This document shows, piece after piece, positions 29,914 to 42,808 of a stretch of DNA of 64,000 bases. Numbering within the stretch: the stretch's first letter is position 1; every line of letters starts with the position of its first letter. The stretch lies in the NCBI GenBank assembly GCA_036435485.1, contig CM071597.1, positions 141,667,647 to 141,731,646 of the forward strand, given 5' to 3'. The notes under the pieces are model-generated. The model was not told the DNA's origin. It saw only the letters and a program-made list of their open reading frames with translations, and searched no databases. The position numbers were made by a program, and so were the translations under genes. This stretch comes from Saposhnikovia divaricata. Its lineage: Eukaryota > Streptophyta > Magnoliopsida > Apiales > Apiaceae.

Positions 29914-32900
29914 TTATGTAGTAGCCAACATGGTGGTAACCGCCTTACGGTTCACCGTTCCACCAAAATAATGCTTGAGTCTCTGCCCTTTCACCTTGAA
30001 AGACTGATCAGGTGTCCTTTCAAAAATCTCCACTGCTCCATGCGGAAACACTGTTTTAACCGTGAACGGACTCGACCACCTTGACTTAAGTTTATTGGGA
30101 AAAAGTTTGAGGCAAGAATTGAAAAGCAAAACTAGTTGACCAGGCAAAAATGACTTGTGCACCAACCTTCTATCGTGCCACCTCTTCACCTTCTCCTTGT
30201 ATAACTTGTTGTTCTCGTAAGCCTGTAGATGGAACTCATCAAGTTCATTAATTTGAAGCATTCTCTTCGCACCAGCAGCCAGCATATCAAGATTTATCTT
30301 CTTCAACGCCCAATACGCTTTATGTTCTAACTCAGCCGGTAGATGACAAGCCTTACCATACACAAGCTGAAAAGGAGACATACCCAAAGGTGTCTTGTAT
30401 GCTATTCTGTAGGCCCAAACAGCTTCATCTAGCTTCAATGACCAGTCCTTCCTTGAAGGATTCACCACCTTCTCCAAGATTCGCTTGATTTCACGATTAG
30501 AAACTTCTGCCTGCCCATTAGTTTGGGGATGATAGGCTGTTGCAACACAATGATTCACACGATACCTTGCCATTAATGCAGTGAATTTGTGATTGCAGAA
30601 ATGTGGTCCCTCGTCACTGATTATTACCCGTGGAGTACCGAAACGTGTGAATATGTTCTTATGAAGAAAATTCACCACCACCTTATCATCATTGGTCGGT
30701 AGAGCTTTCACCTCGACCAATTTAGACACATAATCCACCGCTAAAAGAATGTACTAATTGTTTCAAGATGATACAAATGGTCCCATGAAATCGATTCCCC
30801 AAAAATCAAAAATCTCAACTTCAAGAAGCATGTTGAGAGGCATCTCATTCCTCCTGGAAATATTACCAACCCGTTGACATCGATCACATCTCAATACAAA
30901 CTGATGAGCATCTTTAAAAAAAAGTTGGCCAGAAAAATCCTGCCTAAAGTACTCTTGCAGCTGTCTTCTCTCCACCATAATGACCCCCATACGTGGTGGA
31001 ATGGCATTCTCGCAAAACACCCTCAATCTCACTATAACGAATACACCTCCTGATTATCTGATCTGCTCCCTGTCTGAACAAGAATGGCTCATCCCAACTC
31101 TACCAGTTCACATCATGTAGAAACTTCTTCCTTTGAGCATAAAAGAATTCTAAAGGGATGACATTGCTCAAAAGATAGTTCACAATATCTGCAAACCATG
31201 GTTCTTCTTCTTGCACCCCAAAAAGTTGCTCATCGGGAAAAGATTCGTTGATTAAAGTTTTATCCCGTGAATCTTTACCGTGGTCTTCCAAACGTGATAG
31301 ATGATTTGCCACCTGGTTTTTCATACCTTTTCTGTCCTTGATTTTCTACTCGAATTCTTGAAGCAAAAGAATCAATCGAATCAACCGAGGCTTTGATTCC
31401 TTCTTCGAGATCAAATATTTAATGGTTGCATGATCAGTGTAGATTATCACCTTCGTTCCAAGCAAAAAGGATCTAAATTTCTCGAAACCGTAAACAACTG
31501 CCAGAAGCTCTTTCTCCGTAGTCGTGTAATCCAGCTGTGCATCGTTAAGTGTTTTACTAGCATAGTAAACCACATCAAAAATATTCTTCTTCCTCTGACC
31601 TAGCACAGCTCCAACTGCAAAGTCACTAGCATCACACATCATCTCAAACGGCTCACCCCAATCAGGTGCGGTAATAACAGGTGTTGTAGTTAACTTCTTT
31701 TTCAACAACTCGAATGCAGCTAAGCAATCTTCATCAAATTTGAAAGAAACATCCTTTTCTAATAAATTGCACAAGGGTTTAGAGATTTTGGAGAAGTCTT
31801 GAATGAATCGTCGATAGAAACCCGCATGACCAAGAAAACTGCAGATTCCTTTAACTGAGATTGGTGGAGGAATATTTTCAGTAGTCTCCACTTTCGCCTT
31901 ATCCACATTAATCCCCTTGCTAGATACCTTATGCCCAAGAATAATTCCTTTTTGCACCATGAAGTGACACTTTTCCCAATTAAGTACCAGATTGGTCTCA
32001 ACACACCTTTTCAGCACCATGCCCAAATTATGCAAGCACTCATCATACGAAGTTCCAAAAACTAAGAAAACATCCATGAAAACCTCCACATTTATACCGA
32101 TCATGTCCGAGAATATAGCCATCATGCACCTTTGAAAGGTGGCAGGAGCGCCACAAAGTCCGAAAGAAACCCATCGGAAAGCAAAAGTTCCAAAAGGACA
32201 TGTGAATGTGGTCTTCTCTTGATCTTCTAGAGCGATGCAAATCTGATTGTAACCTGAATAACCATCAAGAAGGCAGTAATACGCATGGCCAGCCAACCTG
32301 TCTAACATCTGATCAATGAACGGAAGAGGAAAGTGATCTTTTCTGGTGGCTTTATTCAGCTTTCGGTAATCCATGCATACTCTCCACCCTGTGACTGTCC
32401 GAGTAGGGATGAGCTCATTCTTTTCATTAGCTACCACTGTCATGCCTTCGTTCTTAGGCACACAATGCACCGGGCTCACCCATGAACTGTCTGAGATAGG
32501 ATATATGATTCCTGCGTCTAGCCACTTAAGAATTTCCTTCTTCACCACCTCTTTCATGATAGGATTGAGTCTTCTCTGATGTTCAACAGTAGGTTTAATT
32601 CCTTCCTCAAGCAAAATTTTATGCATGTAATAAGAAGGGCTAATTCCCTTGATATCTGCTATGGTCCATCCGATCGCTGATTTGAACTCTCTCAGAATTC
32701 GAAAAAGTTTGTCTTCCTCACTACCTGACAGGCTAGAAGCAATAATAACAGGTAATGTAGATGCATCACCTAGAAATGCATACCTCAAGTGATCCGACAG
32801 TGGTTTGAGTTCAAGTGGTGGAGCTTCTTCAATAAATGGTTTAAGACGCTCCTGAGAATTATTAAGCTCTGCTAATCCAAGAAACTCGAATGGCAGATCA

Positions 32901-33649
32901 AATTTCCTCTTCCAAGGAGCTGCATTTAATAGCAGAAGCTGCTCTTCTCCTTCTTCGTCTTCAATATCAGAATCCCCTATTAAGGCTCCCTATAAGGGAT
33001 CTGACTTTAGCAATTGTTCAATCTCTGTGTTTACTACAGAATCGACCAGATCCACTTTAAAACACTCTTCTTCATCTGTTGGGAATTTCATTGCATTGAA
33101 CACATTGAAGGTGACATTCTGGTCTTGTACCCTCATTGTGAGCTCTCCTTTTTGAACAGAGATCAAAGTTCGGCCTGTAGCCAAGAATGGTCTTCCCAAG
33201 ATGATGGGAATTTTCTTATCCTCCTCAAAGTCTAGAATAACAAAATCCGCAGGGAAGATAAGCTAATCCACTTTAACCAAGACATCCTCCACTATACCTC
33301 TCGGATACGTGATTGACCGATCAGCCAGCTGTAAGGAGATGTTTATAGGTTTTGGATCAGGTAGACCAAGTTGCATGAAGACATACAACGGTATCAGATT
33401 GATACTAGCTCCCAAGTCACACAAGAACTTGTCAAAAGATAAGTTGCCGATAGTGCATGGTATGGTGAAACTCCCCGGATCTTTAAGTTTATGAGGCAAC
33501 TTCTGTTGCAGAACAACACTGGATGCTTCTATCAAAGCAACAGTTTCCAATTCTTCGAGTTTCAATTTCCGTGATAGAATACCCTTCATGAACCTAGCAT
33601 AGCTCGGCATCTGTTCTAGAGCTTCCGCAAAAGGTATGTTGATATGCAA
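29914..33649 (-). pseudogene. pol: Athila C protease-RT-RNase H-integrase, broken
   Basis: Pieces in order: protease with DLGASINLIPL (33649-33263) and LGRPFLATGRTL (33199-32990); RT and RNase H in one 480-aa frame (32788-31346) with MDYRKLNKAT and, at the catalytic site, FMDVFLVFG instead of the expected double Asp; the RNase H/IN junction (31324-31100); integrase zinc finger CDRCQR with GIDFMGPF (31032-30763); and integrase core SDEGPHFCN and QAEVSNREIK (30738-29914). At least four stops or frameshifts separate them, and the second catalytic RT Asp is Val. It is inactive. Confidence 0.88.
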
Positions 33650-35340
33650 CTTCTTGAAAATCTCAAGAAACTTGGCAAACTGCTTGTCTAACTTCTGCTT
33701 CTGAAGTCTTTTTGGATATGGAGGAGGTGGGTAGATCTGATTGCTATTTTTAGTCTACTCCGGAGTAGATTATTCATCAGAATTTTTGCTCTTTTCCGCT
33801 TTACCGACCAATTGATCAGCCGTCAAATCAAGAATCTCTTTTTCTATTTCTGATGAGGGCGCGGGTGCGCTCCCTAAGGCGCGGGCGCGCTCCTTAAGGC
33901 TCGGGCGTGCTCCACCTGCTATTTCTGAAGTTCGCCGTCTTCCTGAGCTGCTGATTTCTGATCATTCTTGACTTTTCCAGATCTCAAAGTAACTGCTTTC
34001 ACCTGCTCTTTGACTTCCCTCTTGCATGGATTATCCTCTGTATCACTAGGAAGAGTTCCTTGAGGCCTATTCAACAACGCGTTAGCAATTTGACCAATCT
34101 GATTCTCCAAGGTTTTGATCAAGACCACTTGGCTTTTACACATCAACCTCAATTCTTCTAATTCAGATTTTTCAGAAGAAGACTGCCCAGCACTTGCATG
34201 AGACTATTGTTGAAACCCCGGAGGTTGAAATTGTTGCCTTAAAGCATACTGCTGCTGAAAACCAGAAGGATTGAATTGTTTAGATCCGTATTGCTAATCC
34301 TAAAACTGCTGATAGGGCTGTTGTGGTTGTTTCATACCACCTTGATTGTTGCTCCAGCTGAAATTAGGATGATAGGTGGCTGGAGCTGGTTGCTGTGGTC
34401 TCTGGAAATTGCTCATAAACTGCACTGATTCACTAGATATGGCACATTGGTTCATCTCATGTGCACCCGCACAAAGCTCACAAACACTTGCCTCCTGTTG
34501 AACTCCATAGTTAGTCAATGAATCCACCTTCATAGTCAAAGCCTTTAACTGAGTTGCTATTGCTGTAGCTATATCAACTTCCAGAATTCCTACTACTTTA
34601 CCTTATGGTAGTCTCTGAGTTGGATTCTGATATTCATTAGTAGCCATAATCTCAATTAGCTTGTAAGCTTCCTCGTAGCTCTTAGCCCATAAAGCTCCAC
34701 CTGATGTTGCATCTAGCATTGGTCTTGATTGTGCTCCTAGCCCATTATAGAAACAATTGATCACCATCCAGTCGGGCATTCCATGATGAGGACACTTCCT
34801 AAGCATCTCCTTGTAGCGCTCCCAAGCTTCACACAAAGATTCTCCCGACTACTGTGCAAATTGAGTAAGAGTGTTCCTGATTGCTGCTATTTTTGCCATA
34901 AGGAAGAATTTAGTGAGAAATTTCTGAGCAAGATCCTCCCATGTCACAATGGAACTTGCTAGTAGAGAGTGCAACCAGACTTTAGCTTTATCCCTTAGAG
35001 AAAATGGGAAAAGTCTCAATTTCACAGCATCTTTCGACACACCGTTGAACTTGAAAGTGTCAAATATCTCGATGAAGTTCCGGATGTGCATATTGGGATC
35101 TTCCATTGGAGCACCCCCAAGCTGAACTGAATTATGCACCATTTGAATCGTGTCAGGCTTGAATTCAAAGGTATTAGCGGCAATGGCTGGTCTGACAATG
35201 CTAGATTGAATGTCATTGATTTTTGGCTGGGAATAATCCTTCAATGCTTTCGTTGCTGCTGTTGGTTCTCCCATTTCTACTGTTGCTTCAAGTTCTTCTT
35301 CTGCAAGTTTATCCTTACGAGATTGAGAATGTGTTCACAT
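33650..35340 (-). pseudogene. gag: Athila C gag, broken
   Basis: By alignment with B the start is the ATG at 35340-35338, but its second codon is TGA where B has CGT/CGA-type Arg context. Readable parts: 35274-34849 (IFDTFKFNGV, LRDKAKVWLHS), 34836-34603 (CPHHGMPDW, ATSGGALWAKS), 34539-34300 (CELCAGAHE) and 34152-33919. Each is separated by a stop or small indel. Tandem GC-rich units at 33858-33913 lie in the same gag linker as the GC-rich cores of B. Confidence 0.8.
33858..33913. repeat. GC-rich 20-bp tandem units in C gag (3 copies)
   Basis: Units starting at 33858, 33878 and 33898 (GGCGCGGGYGCGCTCCYTAA with variants), exactly 20 bp apart. They occupy the gag position equivalent to 19240-19285 in B. 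Confidence 0.8.
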
Positions 35341-35457
35341 ACATGATCAAGTACCTGAAACACAAAGAACAAAACAAGATTAATAAGAAAAATAATCCGA
35401 GTCAGTGAACTTTAACGACCACTGATGACAAGCACATAAACTATAATAAACACCAAG

Positions 35458-35475
35458 TCCCCAGCAGCGGCGCCA
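35458..35475 (-). promoter_or_regulatory. primer-binding site of C (tRNA-Asp)
   Basis: Minus strand TGGCGCCGCTGCTGGGGA, two mismatches from the tRNA-Asp complement, 6 bp from the LTR. Confidence 0.85.
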
Positions 35476-35481
35476 AAAACT

Positions 35482-36874
35482 TATTCGCATTAAATCACGC
35501 AAGCGTACGTGGTCACAAGTAATATAAGGTTAAGTTAATTTCGTTCCCACAGAGACTGGTATAATTCAGATTATGCACTTATGCAACAATGTATGATTAA
35601 ACTAATGAGGTTTTGATTAACTAATTTAACTAACGAGCAATTTAACAATACTAAGAATTAATTAACTAATGTGATTAAAACTGAATTACTTATGAGAGAT
35701 AAACATGGGATCCTAACTTCATTAAATACTTCGTTTAGAGTTCATGCCTTTAATCAGTGTATGTGACGGTTATGACAACTAATCGGAGAACACGAAATTA
35801 GTACACGCTACCTTTCGACATACGTATACCAAACCACTCAACATCCACAAAATAGATAGAAGCTGGGCAGACACCAATTATGTTTAGACCCTATATGTCT
35901 ATAAGATTTGAACACATAATGATTTAAGTACAAGTTATCCATTGAGATCTCATAAGGTAGCGTAAGATGGTTAAAATTACACTACGTATCATGCATGTCA
36001 AAACATCCATAAACCTATGCTAGCATAGCAAGTTCTAAATTTCTATATCCACTTTCGCATTCAATAGAGATTAACAATACAACTTAGATGTTAGCTACTC
36101 ATCCAAGAAGAATAAGCACAACCATACAAGGAAATCAATAATTCATCACACACAAATCTTTAAAGCAATCAGACTACTAAACTCCGTGAATAAATCCATT
36201 AGAATCCCATGACAACGATTAGCTCATAATCGAACGACTCGTCATCAAGGGATCTAATGATAACATGATATAAAACAAGATCTGAATAATAACTAGAGTA
36301 CTAAAGTAATAAAGTTTAGAAAACAAATCCAAAAACGAGCATCCAAAAGTATCGCCTAATTAAAAGAAAATAAAAGATGTAGATCTAGACCTCCGTTAGC
36401 TATGACATTCTTCGGTAGACCCTTTTCCAAGTCTTGTTCTCCTCTATCTTCTAAAAAACGTGCTCTTCTGTTGATAACATGTGTTTATATAGCCTCCCCG
36501 TGCCTTGGTCGTAAAGAATTTACAAAAGAGAGTTAAATCAGGATTCTGACAGAAAAGCACAGCGCGCCCGCGCCCTTTCAAATTATACCAAGCGCGCCCA
36601 AGCTCCCTGAGGCGCGCCCACGCCCTATTTCCTGGATAACTTTGCTGATTTTGCTTATTTTTCTTCATTTCCGCTCCGATTCTCTTGCAAGACCCGTACT
36701 TCAACTCCAGAGCTCAAAACCACCACAAAATCATGGAAAAATAACTCCCTGCCTCATGCTAGTAATCCTGCACAAACTCGCTAAAAACACATCAAAAACA
36801 ACACATACTTGAGGTCAAGTAATCAATTTAAGCCAATACGAAGCATTCTAAATGGATATGAAATCCACTTATCA
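35482..36874 (-). repeat. 5' LTR of Athila C
   Basis: About 1393 bp. Starts TGATAAGTGGATT on the minus strand and ends next to the PBS (last bases mutated from CA). TATATAAA is at 36484-36491. GC-rich elements lie at 36561-36625. ctgat at 36875-36879 is the expected TSD; the partner was lost. Confidence 0.82.
36561..36625. repeat. GC-rich elements in C LTR (3 copies)
   Basis: AGCGCGCCCGCGCC at 36561, AGCGCGCCCAAGC at 36591 and AGGCGCGCCCACGCC at 36610, in otherwise AT-rich LTR and in the same LTR zone (downstream of TATA) as the arrays of B. Confidence 0.75.
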
Positions 36875-37071
36875 CTGATGAACCTCTAAATTTATACTTA
36901 GGGTTTCTCTTGAACCTAATGTGACTGAACTTCGCAGCCATATAAACCATCTTCCATCTATTCAAGTTCTTCTAGAGTCTAATAATCATTGTCTTCAGCT
37001 TCTTGAACTACCTCATCAACTTCAGCTTCAATTACTTCTTCTTTTCCAGCTTTAGAGGTTTAAGTCTTAAC
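36875..37071 (-). pseudogene. copia G gag, N-terminal side of the split
   Basis: The minus strand gives a decayed acidic stretch, then MAAKFSHIRFKRNPKYKF, the segment that precedes the zinc knuckle in copia Gag. It joins to 28206 once element C is removed, apart from a short deletion. Cut on the right by LTR H; ttaac at 37067-37071 is a candidate TSD. Confidence 0.6.
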
Positions 37072-37342
37072 TGTAATAACCCAAATTTTTGGTAGAATTA
37101 AAACTTGTCTTATTGTGATTAACTGCATCGGTGAATAGTGATTTCAACGAACAATGGTTGTAATGAATGGATATTGCTGTGGATAATGATTCCAGTGCAT
37201 ATGTGTATTGTCAGAATAGATCAATCCAGTGGTTTATGACATATATAGATAAGAATAATCTATTGTCCAAGAAATGAGTTAATGTACCCTCGAGGGAAGT
37301 TGAGAAGTGAGTTAGAGCACTCACAATAATAATTATGAAACA
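37072..37342 (+). repeat. gypsy LTR H, left fragment
   Basis: Begins TGTAATAACCCAAATTTTTGG, the standard start of this LTR family (compare the S start at 42152 on the minus strand). Interrupted by solo LTR S with TSD GAAAG. Confidence 0.7.
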
Positions 37343-37347
37343 GAAAG
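37343..37347. repeat. target-site duplication of solo LTR S, left copy (GAAAG)
   Basis: GAAAG also at 42153-42157, flanking the LTR exactly. Confidence 0.85.
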
Positions 37348-37722
37348 TGTAACAGCCCCAAATCCAGGGTCAGGGATTTAGAGTACTCACGATCAATTTA
37401 CTCTTTACCTTACCTGTATTACTCGCAATGGTCATAATTCACCTGCTCATGACCCCACAATATATGTCTCACACACACACAGGTTAGAGTCTCAGAAACG
37501 ACACAATACAACAACTGCGGAAGAAATAACTTTTATTACAATACCCAGATGTCTTTTTATTTATCACTAATACAACTTCTAAGTAATGTTACATTACCAA
37601 CTTAGCCTTCTGATGCTCACAATCCTCTCATACCATTCATATCTATACATAAGATGAGTACCAAAAGCTGCAGCCTGATTCGAGTGGTTCGTACTACTCT
37701 CGGGATCACTGCTAGAAACTGT

Positions 37723-37758
37723 TTATGGAAACGCCTTGCGGGGTATGTGCCGTCCCAT
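37723..37758 (-). pseudogene. degenerate H3-tail-like frame in S
   Basis: ATG at 37758 reads MGRHIPRKAFP then TAA. It occupies the same place as MARTRRTPRK in A and keeps the PRK codons CCCCGCAAG exactly, with two codons fewer. Too decayed to stand alone; it supports common ancestry of the position. Confidence 0.35.
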
Positions 37759-39109
37759 TGGCATCCTGCTTCACTGCTATATAATATATATATATATAAA
37801 ACAATAGCAAGAGTGAGCGATAGCTCAGCAAGGTAATGAAAGTATGGCATAATTCTGCCTTTAATTCAAACCCGATATATATATCGGGTATAAGACAATA
37901 ATTGTCAAAATATCTTTTTACCGAAAGCATTTCCTTTTCGGAATATATTCAAAAACAGTACCATTGTAGTACTTCAAATATCATTTTCATAATATCTCTG
38001 CAAACTTTTTCTATTCATACTATGAACAATGTTTTAGTATAATATAAAAGATGAAGTTACAAGGTAATTCAATATAACCTTTACATAAAATATCTGCTAT
38101 ATAAAATATAAGCAGAATATCAACATATAACTTAAAAGATGAAGTTACAAGGGGAATCAATATCAACAACTTCCTTATCACAACTCATGTTGTGTAAGGT
38201 ATCAACATAGTCATAAAATATACAATAAAAGATGAAGTTACAAGGTGATTCATTGTAACGTCAGTTTTGAACACTTTTCAAACCCTGCCAACACTTATCG
38301 GTCACCCAGCCGTAGCTTTCCGATCGGGGTGCTCTCGATAATGTTGCAGAAAATATCCAAATTTGGTTGATGAACTAATATTGGAGTATTCACCGCGCCC
38401 GCTATTCCAATCCTTACGATGATCAGTCACAGATTGTACAGCTCAAACTTGTTTTACTACCGATAGAAGGAAGAACTGACGGATTTACTTGTCTATCGCT
38501 CTTGTAGATCTCCCTGGCCAACGGTTGGGGCCTTTGGGATGGACCGGCGCTACTCGACCTCTTACACGACTCCTAGTTCGAATAGAATCAATGACTCTGA
38601 AACGTAAAGCTCATCCTCCTTTCCCCAAGTATAATACTTGTTGATAGGACTCCACAAAGTAGTCGTATCTAATTGAAAAGGAAAATTCACCAATATTTCC
38701 CAAGCTGTTGCTTGTTAATGGATATCGACTTGTTCCATCAATCTTACTCCTCGAGCAATGAGGAAGTAACAAAAGATTAAATTTGATGAATAACAACCAC
38801 GTTGCAAATGGAAAGAATAGTTTCAAAGATTTATGACCGGGCAGTCAAACAAAATAAATAACAGCTCTCAGGTAAGGTTTCCTTATAATTTGGAAGATAG
38901 ATTTAGATGAAAAATGGAGTTTTGGGAACCTTTCCTTGATAAAAATAATCATAATGAGGCTCAAAAATATTTTACATAATATTTGAAGGTCGAAGATAAT
39001 ATTTGAATAAAATAAATCATTTTTAAAACTAGTTAAAAGAATTAAATAAATATTCAAAGAATATTGATTAAATTATAAATATTTAAAGAATATTCTTAAT
39101 ATAAAATAT

Positions 39110-39340
39110 TGCTCATGAATAACCCTCGAATGAATATATAAAAATATTCAATAAATAATAAATCCTCGAATAAATATTCAAAATAATATCCATTAAATAA
39201 ATCAACCTTAAATGAATATTCAAAGTAATATTCGTTAAATAATTAAAGCTCAAATGAGTATTCGAAATAATATTCATTAAATAAATAAAACTCAAATGAA
39301 TATTCAAAACAATATTCATTAAAGGAATAATGGAAAAATA
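39110..39340. repeat. AT-rich GAATATTC-type repeats in S
   Basis: Four to five units of roughly 50 bp containing AATGAATATTCAAA and AATATTCATTAAA. Same family as 8040-8660. Confidence 0.65.
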
Positions 39341-42157
39341 TGTATTTAAGTATTTTCTTCAGAAAATAATCACCATATATACAGAAATACTAACTCCCGG
39401 TCAATACTTGAAGAATGAGATTCATATGCCCTTCACTAAGGGTCTTAGCAATATCCGGCTTATAACCATTATATCACATATCTAGCTTATAAGCCAATAT
39501 CAATTCGTAAAACAAGTATCACAATATACTTTCGAAAACAGTTATGCCTTCCAATAGCAGATTTAACATAAATAATATTCATATAGTATTTCTCGACTGA
39601 GATAATACTCAAATAACATTCCTTGAAAGATATAGTAAGCAAATACAATTCCCCGAATGATATCATATTCAAATAACAATCCTTGAATGATTTCCAAGTA
39701 ATTAATACTTTATGGAAATATAATTAATGTTTATAAATAACATTCCTCAAAATAAATAATAATCTTCCGCTGGAATCCCTCCGGGTTTCCACGACTATGT
39801 CTATATCACAAAATACCGACTCCCGGTTTAGAGTCGAAAACAATGAATATGCCCTTATATCTAGAGCTACAAAGTATACCGATTTATAACTACTTATCTC
39901 AGAGCTAGTATATAAACCAAAATCAAATTCGAAGTCAACACGATATAACATTTATCGCAAAACAGTATAATACTATATATGGCAAAAAAGCAGTATTATA
40001 CAACAATACTTCAAAAGTACAAGTTTAGAAAACTTTCCTGATGCTCGAGAAGTGTTAGCGGTTCGCGACAATGTCATAAAATCTAGACAAGGTAAAATAA
40101 AACATACGATTAGTCCCCTGGATAACCCATTTATTAATAATGCTCGTGTACTTAAACAAATAGTAATCAAAGCACTTAATGGCATCATCTAGACTCATAC
40201 TAAGTCCATGATACTCGTCAAATACTTAAGTCTAAGTTTGGTTCGAAAACAGTCCTCGAATTCAAGTCATATGTGAGCACTTATAAGTTTGGTTTCTAAG
40301 TCGTTTTCTTAGGGGTTTTCACTTGCGCAACCTCGGCTTACACATTTTTATAAAATTGAAAAATAATCTTTTTAACTTGAAACCTTAGCACACATCTTGC
40401 CAACTTTCTTTAACATTTTATCACCAAATTTCACATTCTAATTCGACTATTAAGGGTCTCGAATTTAGCATCAAAGTAGTTACATTTCTGCAATAAAATC
40501 CTTTGAACCACTTTCACTAAAACTAGCATAACTCTTAAACCGTAAACTCTTTTAACTCGATTCTTTCGGAAAAACAAACTAGACAATCATATCTTTGTAA
40601 CCATAGGCAGTGGTGGTGCTAAAAATCATTTCAATGTCTCGAGTATTGACTGTTTTTAAGACTTAAAGAAATTTTGCCATTACGACGCCTATAACTCGAA
40701 CATTTCCATTTTGTCACAACATAACTAAGCCACACCGGGCATACCATACATCTCCAACATCAACAAACAACCATAATACACCTCTAAGGTCAGTGGTCAT
40801 GATTTAATACAATACCCAATCATTTTACACAATTTATACAACCAAACAATCATAAAACTCCTTAATATGCACTTATCTTTACATAACACTAAAACTACAT
40901 CAAAAACTCATAAAAAACTCAAGGGTGGGTTAGGGTTTTACCTTCCTTGACACTCTAGGAACACTAGCAGAGCTTGTCACACCTTGGTATGGTCTTGGTT
41001 AGCTTCAACAAAGCCTAAAAGCCATGAACAAAACATGGAAACTACTTAAAATACTATTCATTACTATTCATCATCAATCTTCTAAAATTCATATCAAATC
41101 GAAAAATAAGATTTTGGTGCTAAAATTTTTACCACACCTTGTGCTCTTCATAAGATTTCTTTTGAGCTATAGATCATCAGATTTGAAGCTTCCTAGCTAG
41201 GGTTTTGAGCCCCATCTTTCCTCTTTACAGAAACTGGACAGATTAGGTTCTCCAACTTGGAGGAGGGATTAGACTAGGCTATACTCCTTTGTTGGCTAGG
41301 AAATTTTGAACGAATGTTACCCATGGAGTGGAGAAGCTATGGTTAAAATTTGGTGATTTAATCATGGATAGAAGTGGAGATATGAATTTTTCTTTGAGGG
41401 TGTTTCTGCTGGGCAGTTTTGGATCTCTTTGTTCTTCTTTTTCTTTCTCCACCAATCTTGACTAATTCAACTATGAAATGATGTAAGCAATGGACTTGGA
41501 TCATATCTTAATCCACTTGATGCTCCTTGGTCCTTGTGCAAAGAGTATTGAAGAAGCTTGGTAGATATTTGTTTTGTTTCTTGTTTGATTTAAGTGATTT
41601 AAATCACTTAACTTCTAAATTGTTTTAATTTAATCCTTGATTAAATCATTTAATCCACTTGATATAATTCTCTTGATGATCATGTAGGATATTTAATCTT
41701 GTTATAAAATCAATCCATGATTCATTCACTTTATCGCTTAATCTCGTTATAAAGTTTCAGCGGTTTCTAGAATGCTTGTTTCACTATCTCAGTGGTTTTC
41801 GTTCTAAATTCTCAAATCGCATTTCATAAAATTTTAAAATATAAAATCCTCAAATCCTCAATTTTAATATCTCATTTTTTGATAATAATGATGTACGATT
41901 CACTGCCCGGTCAAATATTCCATAAAAATAAACTTTGGATTTTCTGAATTTCGATCGTCTTTACATCCACTTATTTACTCCGTGAATCACTAATATGACT
42001 TCGAAATATCCATACCATGTCTCGTACATAGGGTGGCATGAAAAATTTCTTAATCCTCAAAATCACTATTCATCCACCAAAATCACTATTCACTGATGCA
42101 CTTCATCATAATAAGAAAAGTTTTAATTCTACCGAAAATTCAGGTTATTACAGAAAG

Positions 42158-42803
42158 AGCAAGTATGTACTAGTGAAATACAGAGAGAATGAATGTATGT
42201 GAGCGAACCTAGAAGTCAGAGAATCCAAACATTATTTCATTCCAACATTGACATGGAAGTCAAGAATATAATAATTGGATTATAAATTGAGGATGTTAAA
42301 TATTAGAAATCCAAGAAAGGATATATTATATGAGGAATATAGGATTTAGAATAAAATCCCAGGGTGGAGGAATAGAGAATGCTTGAGAAATTGAGAGAAC
42401 ATTTTTTGAGATGAAGAGAACATATAAAGGATATTGGATTTAATATCTGTTTGAGGATTAGAATCACACCAACACCTTAGAGTAAAATGTAGGAGAGGGT
42501 AATATATATCCAAGAAATTTACAAAGGAGAAACCACTAAGACGATCACATAAATCATTCGATGAATCAAACGACGAGAGAACTTTGACGAAGCCCAAACA
42601 AAAGGCCCAAATACATGGGGCAAGCCCAAATTTTGGACCAATACTAATTAAGAGCTGATATTGGTGTGTAAAGGAAGGAAACCACTTGAATGAATAAGAG
42701 GAAAAGGAAGGACATTGGTGGAAGAAGTGAATATAAGGCAAGGACATGGAAGTAATGTTACTAAAATAGAGTAATATGTTTTAAGGATGACTGTTGTGCT
42801 AAA
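42158..42803 (+). repeat. gypsy LTR H, right fragment
   Basis: Unique-looking sequence after S, taken to be the continuation of LTR H because S has a clean TSD. No gene seen; a 133-residue minus frame at 42346-42747 has no recognisable features. Ended by element J (candidate TSD ataaa, 42804-42808). Confidence 0.5.
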
Positions 42804-42808
42804 ATAAA

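Larger units (their letters stand above)
28207..36874 (-). mobile_element. Athila-type element C, 3' truncated
   Basis: Minus strand: 5' LTR (36874-35482), tRNA-Asp PBS, gag, protease, RT, RNase H, integrase, decayed ORF3 and part of the 3' UTR, which stops near 28207 inside a block homologous to B 13195. The 3' LTR, terminal PPT and any second TSD are missing, and copia G gag follows directly. A deletion after insertion into G gag explains this best. Protein similarity to B is high in RT/INT, but the GC-rich cores differ (GCGCGCCCGCGCC type). Confidence 0.88.
37348..42152 (-). mobile_element. solo LTR S of a Tekay-type chromovirus (4.8 kb)
   Basis: A 4805-bp LTR with TGTAATAACC start and GGGGCTGTTACA end on the minus strand, flanked by GAAAG on both sides, and no PBS, PPT or internal sequence. 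It aligns with the A LTR over most of its length. Solo LTRs arise by recombination between the two LTRs of one element. It carries the (GT)n/GTGGGGTC module (37451-37481), an AT-rich repeat block (about 39110-39340) and a degenerate relative of the H3-tail-like frame (37723-37758). Confidence 0.9.

Noticed and set aside
42346..42747. 133-residue minus-strand frame with Phe/Ser/Cys-rich hydrophobic sequence
   Set aside because: Lies in LTR-like AT-rich sequence, no homolog elsewhere in the window, no recognisable motif.
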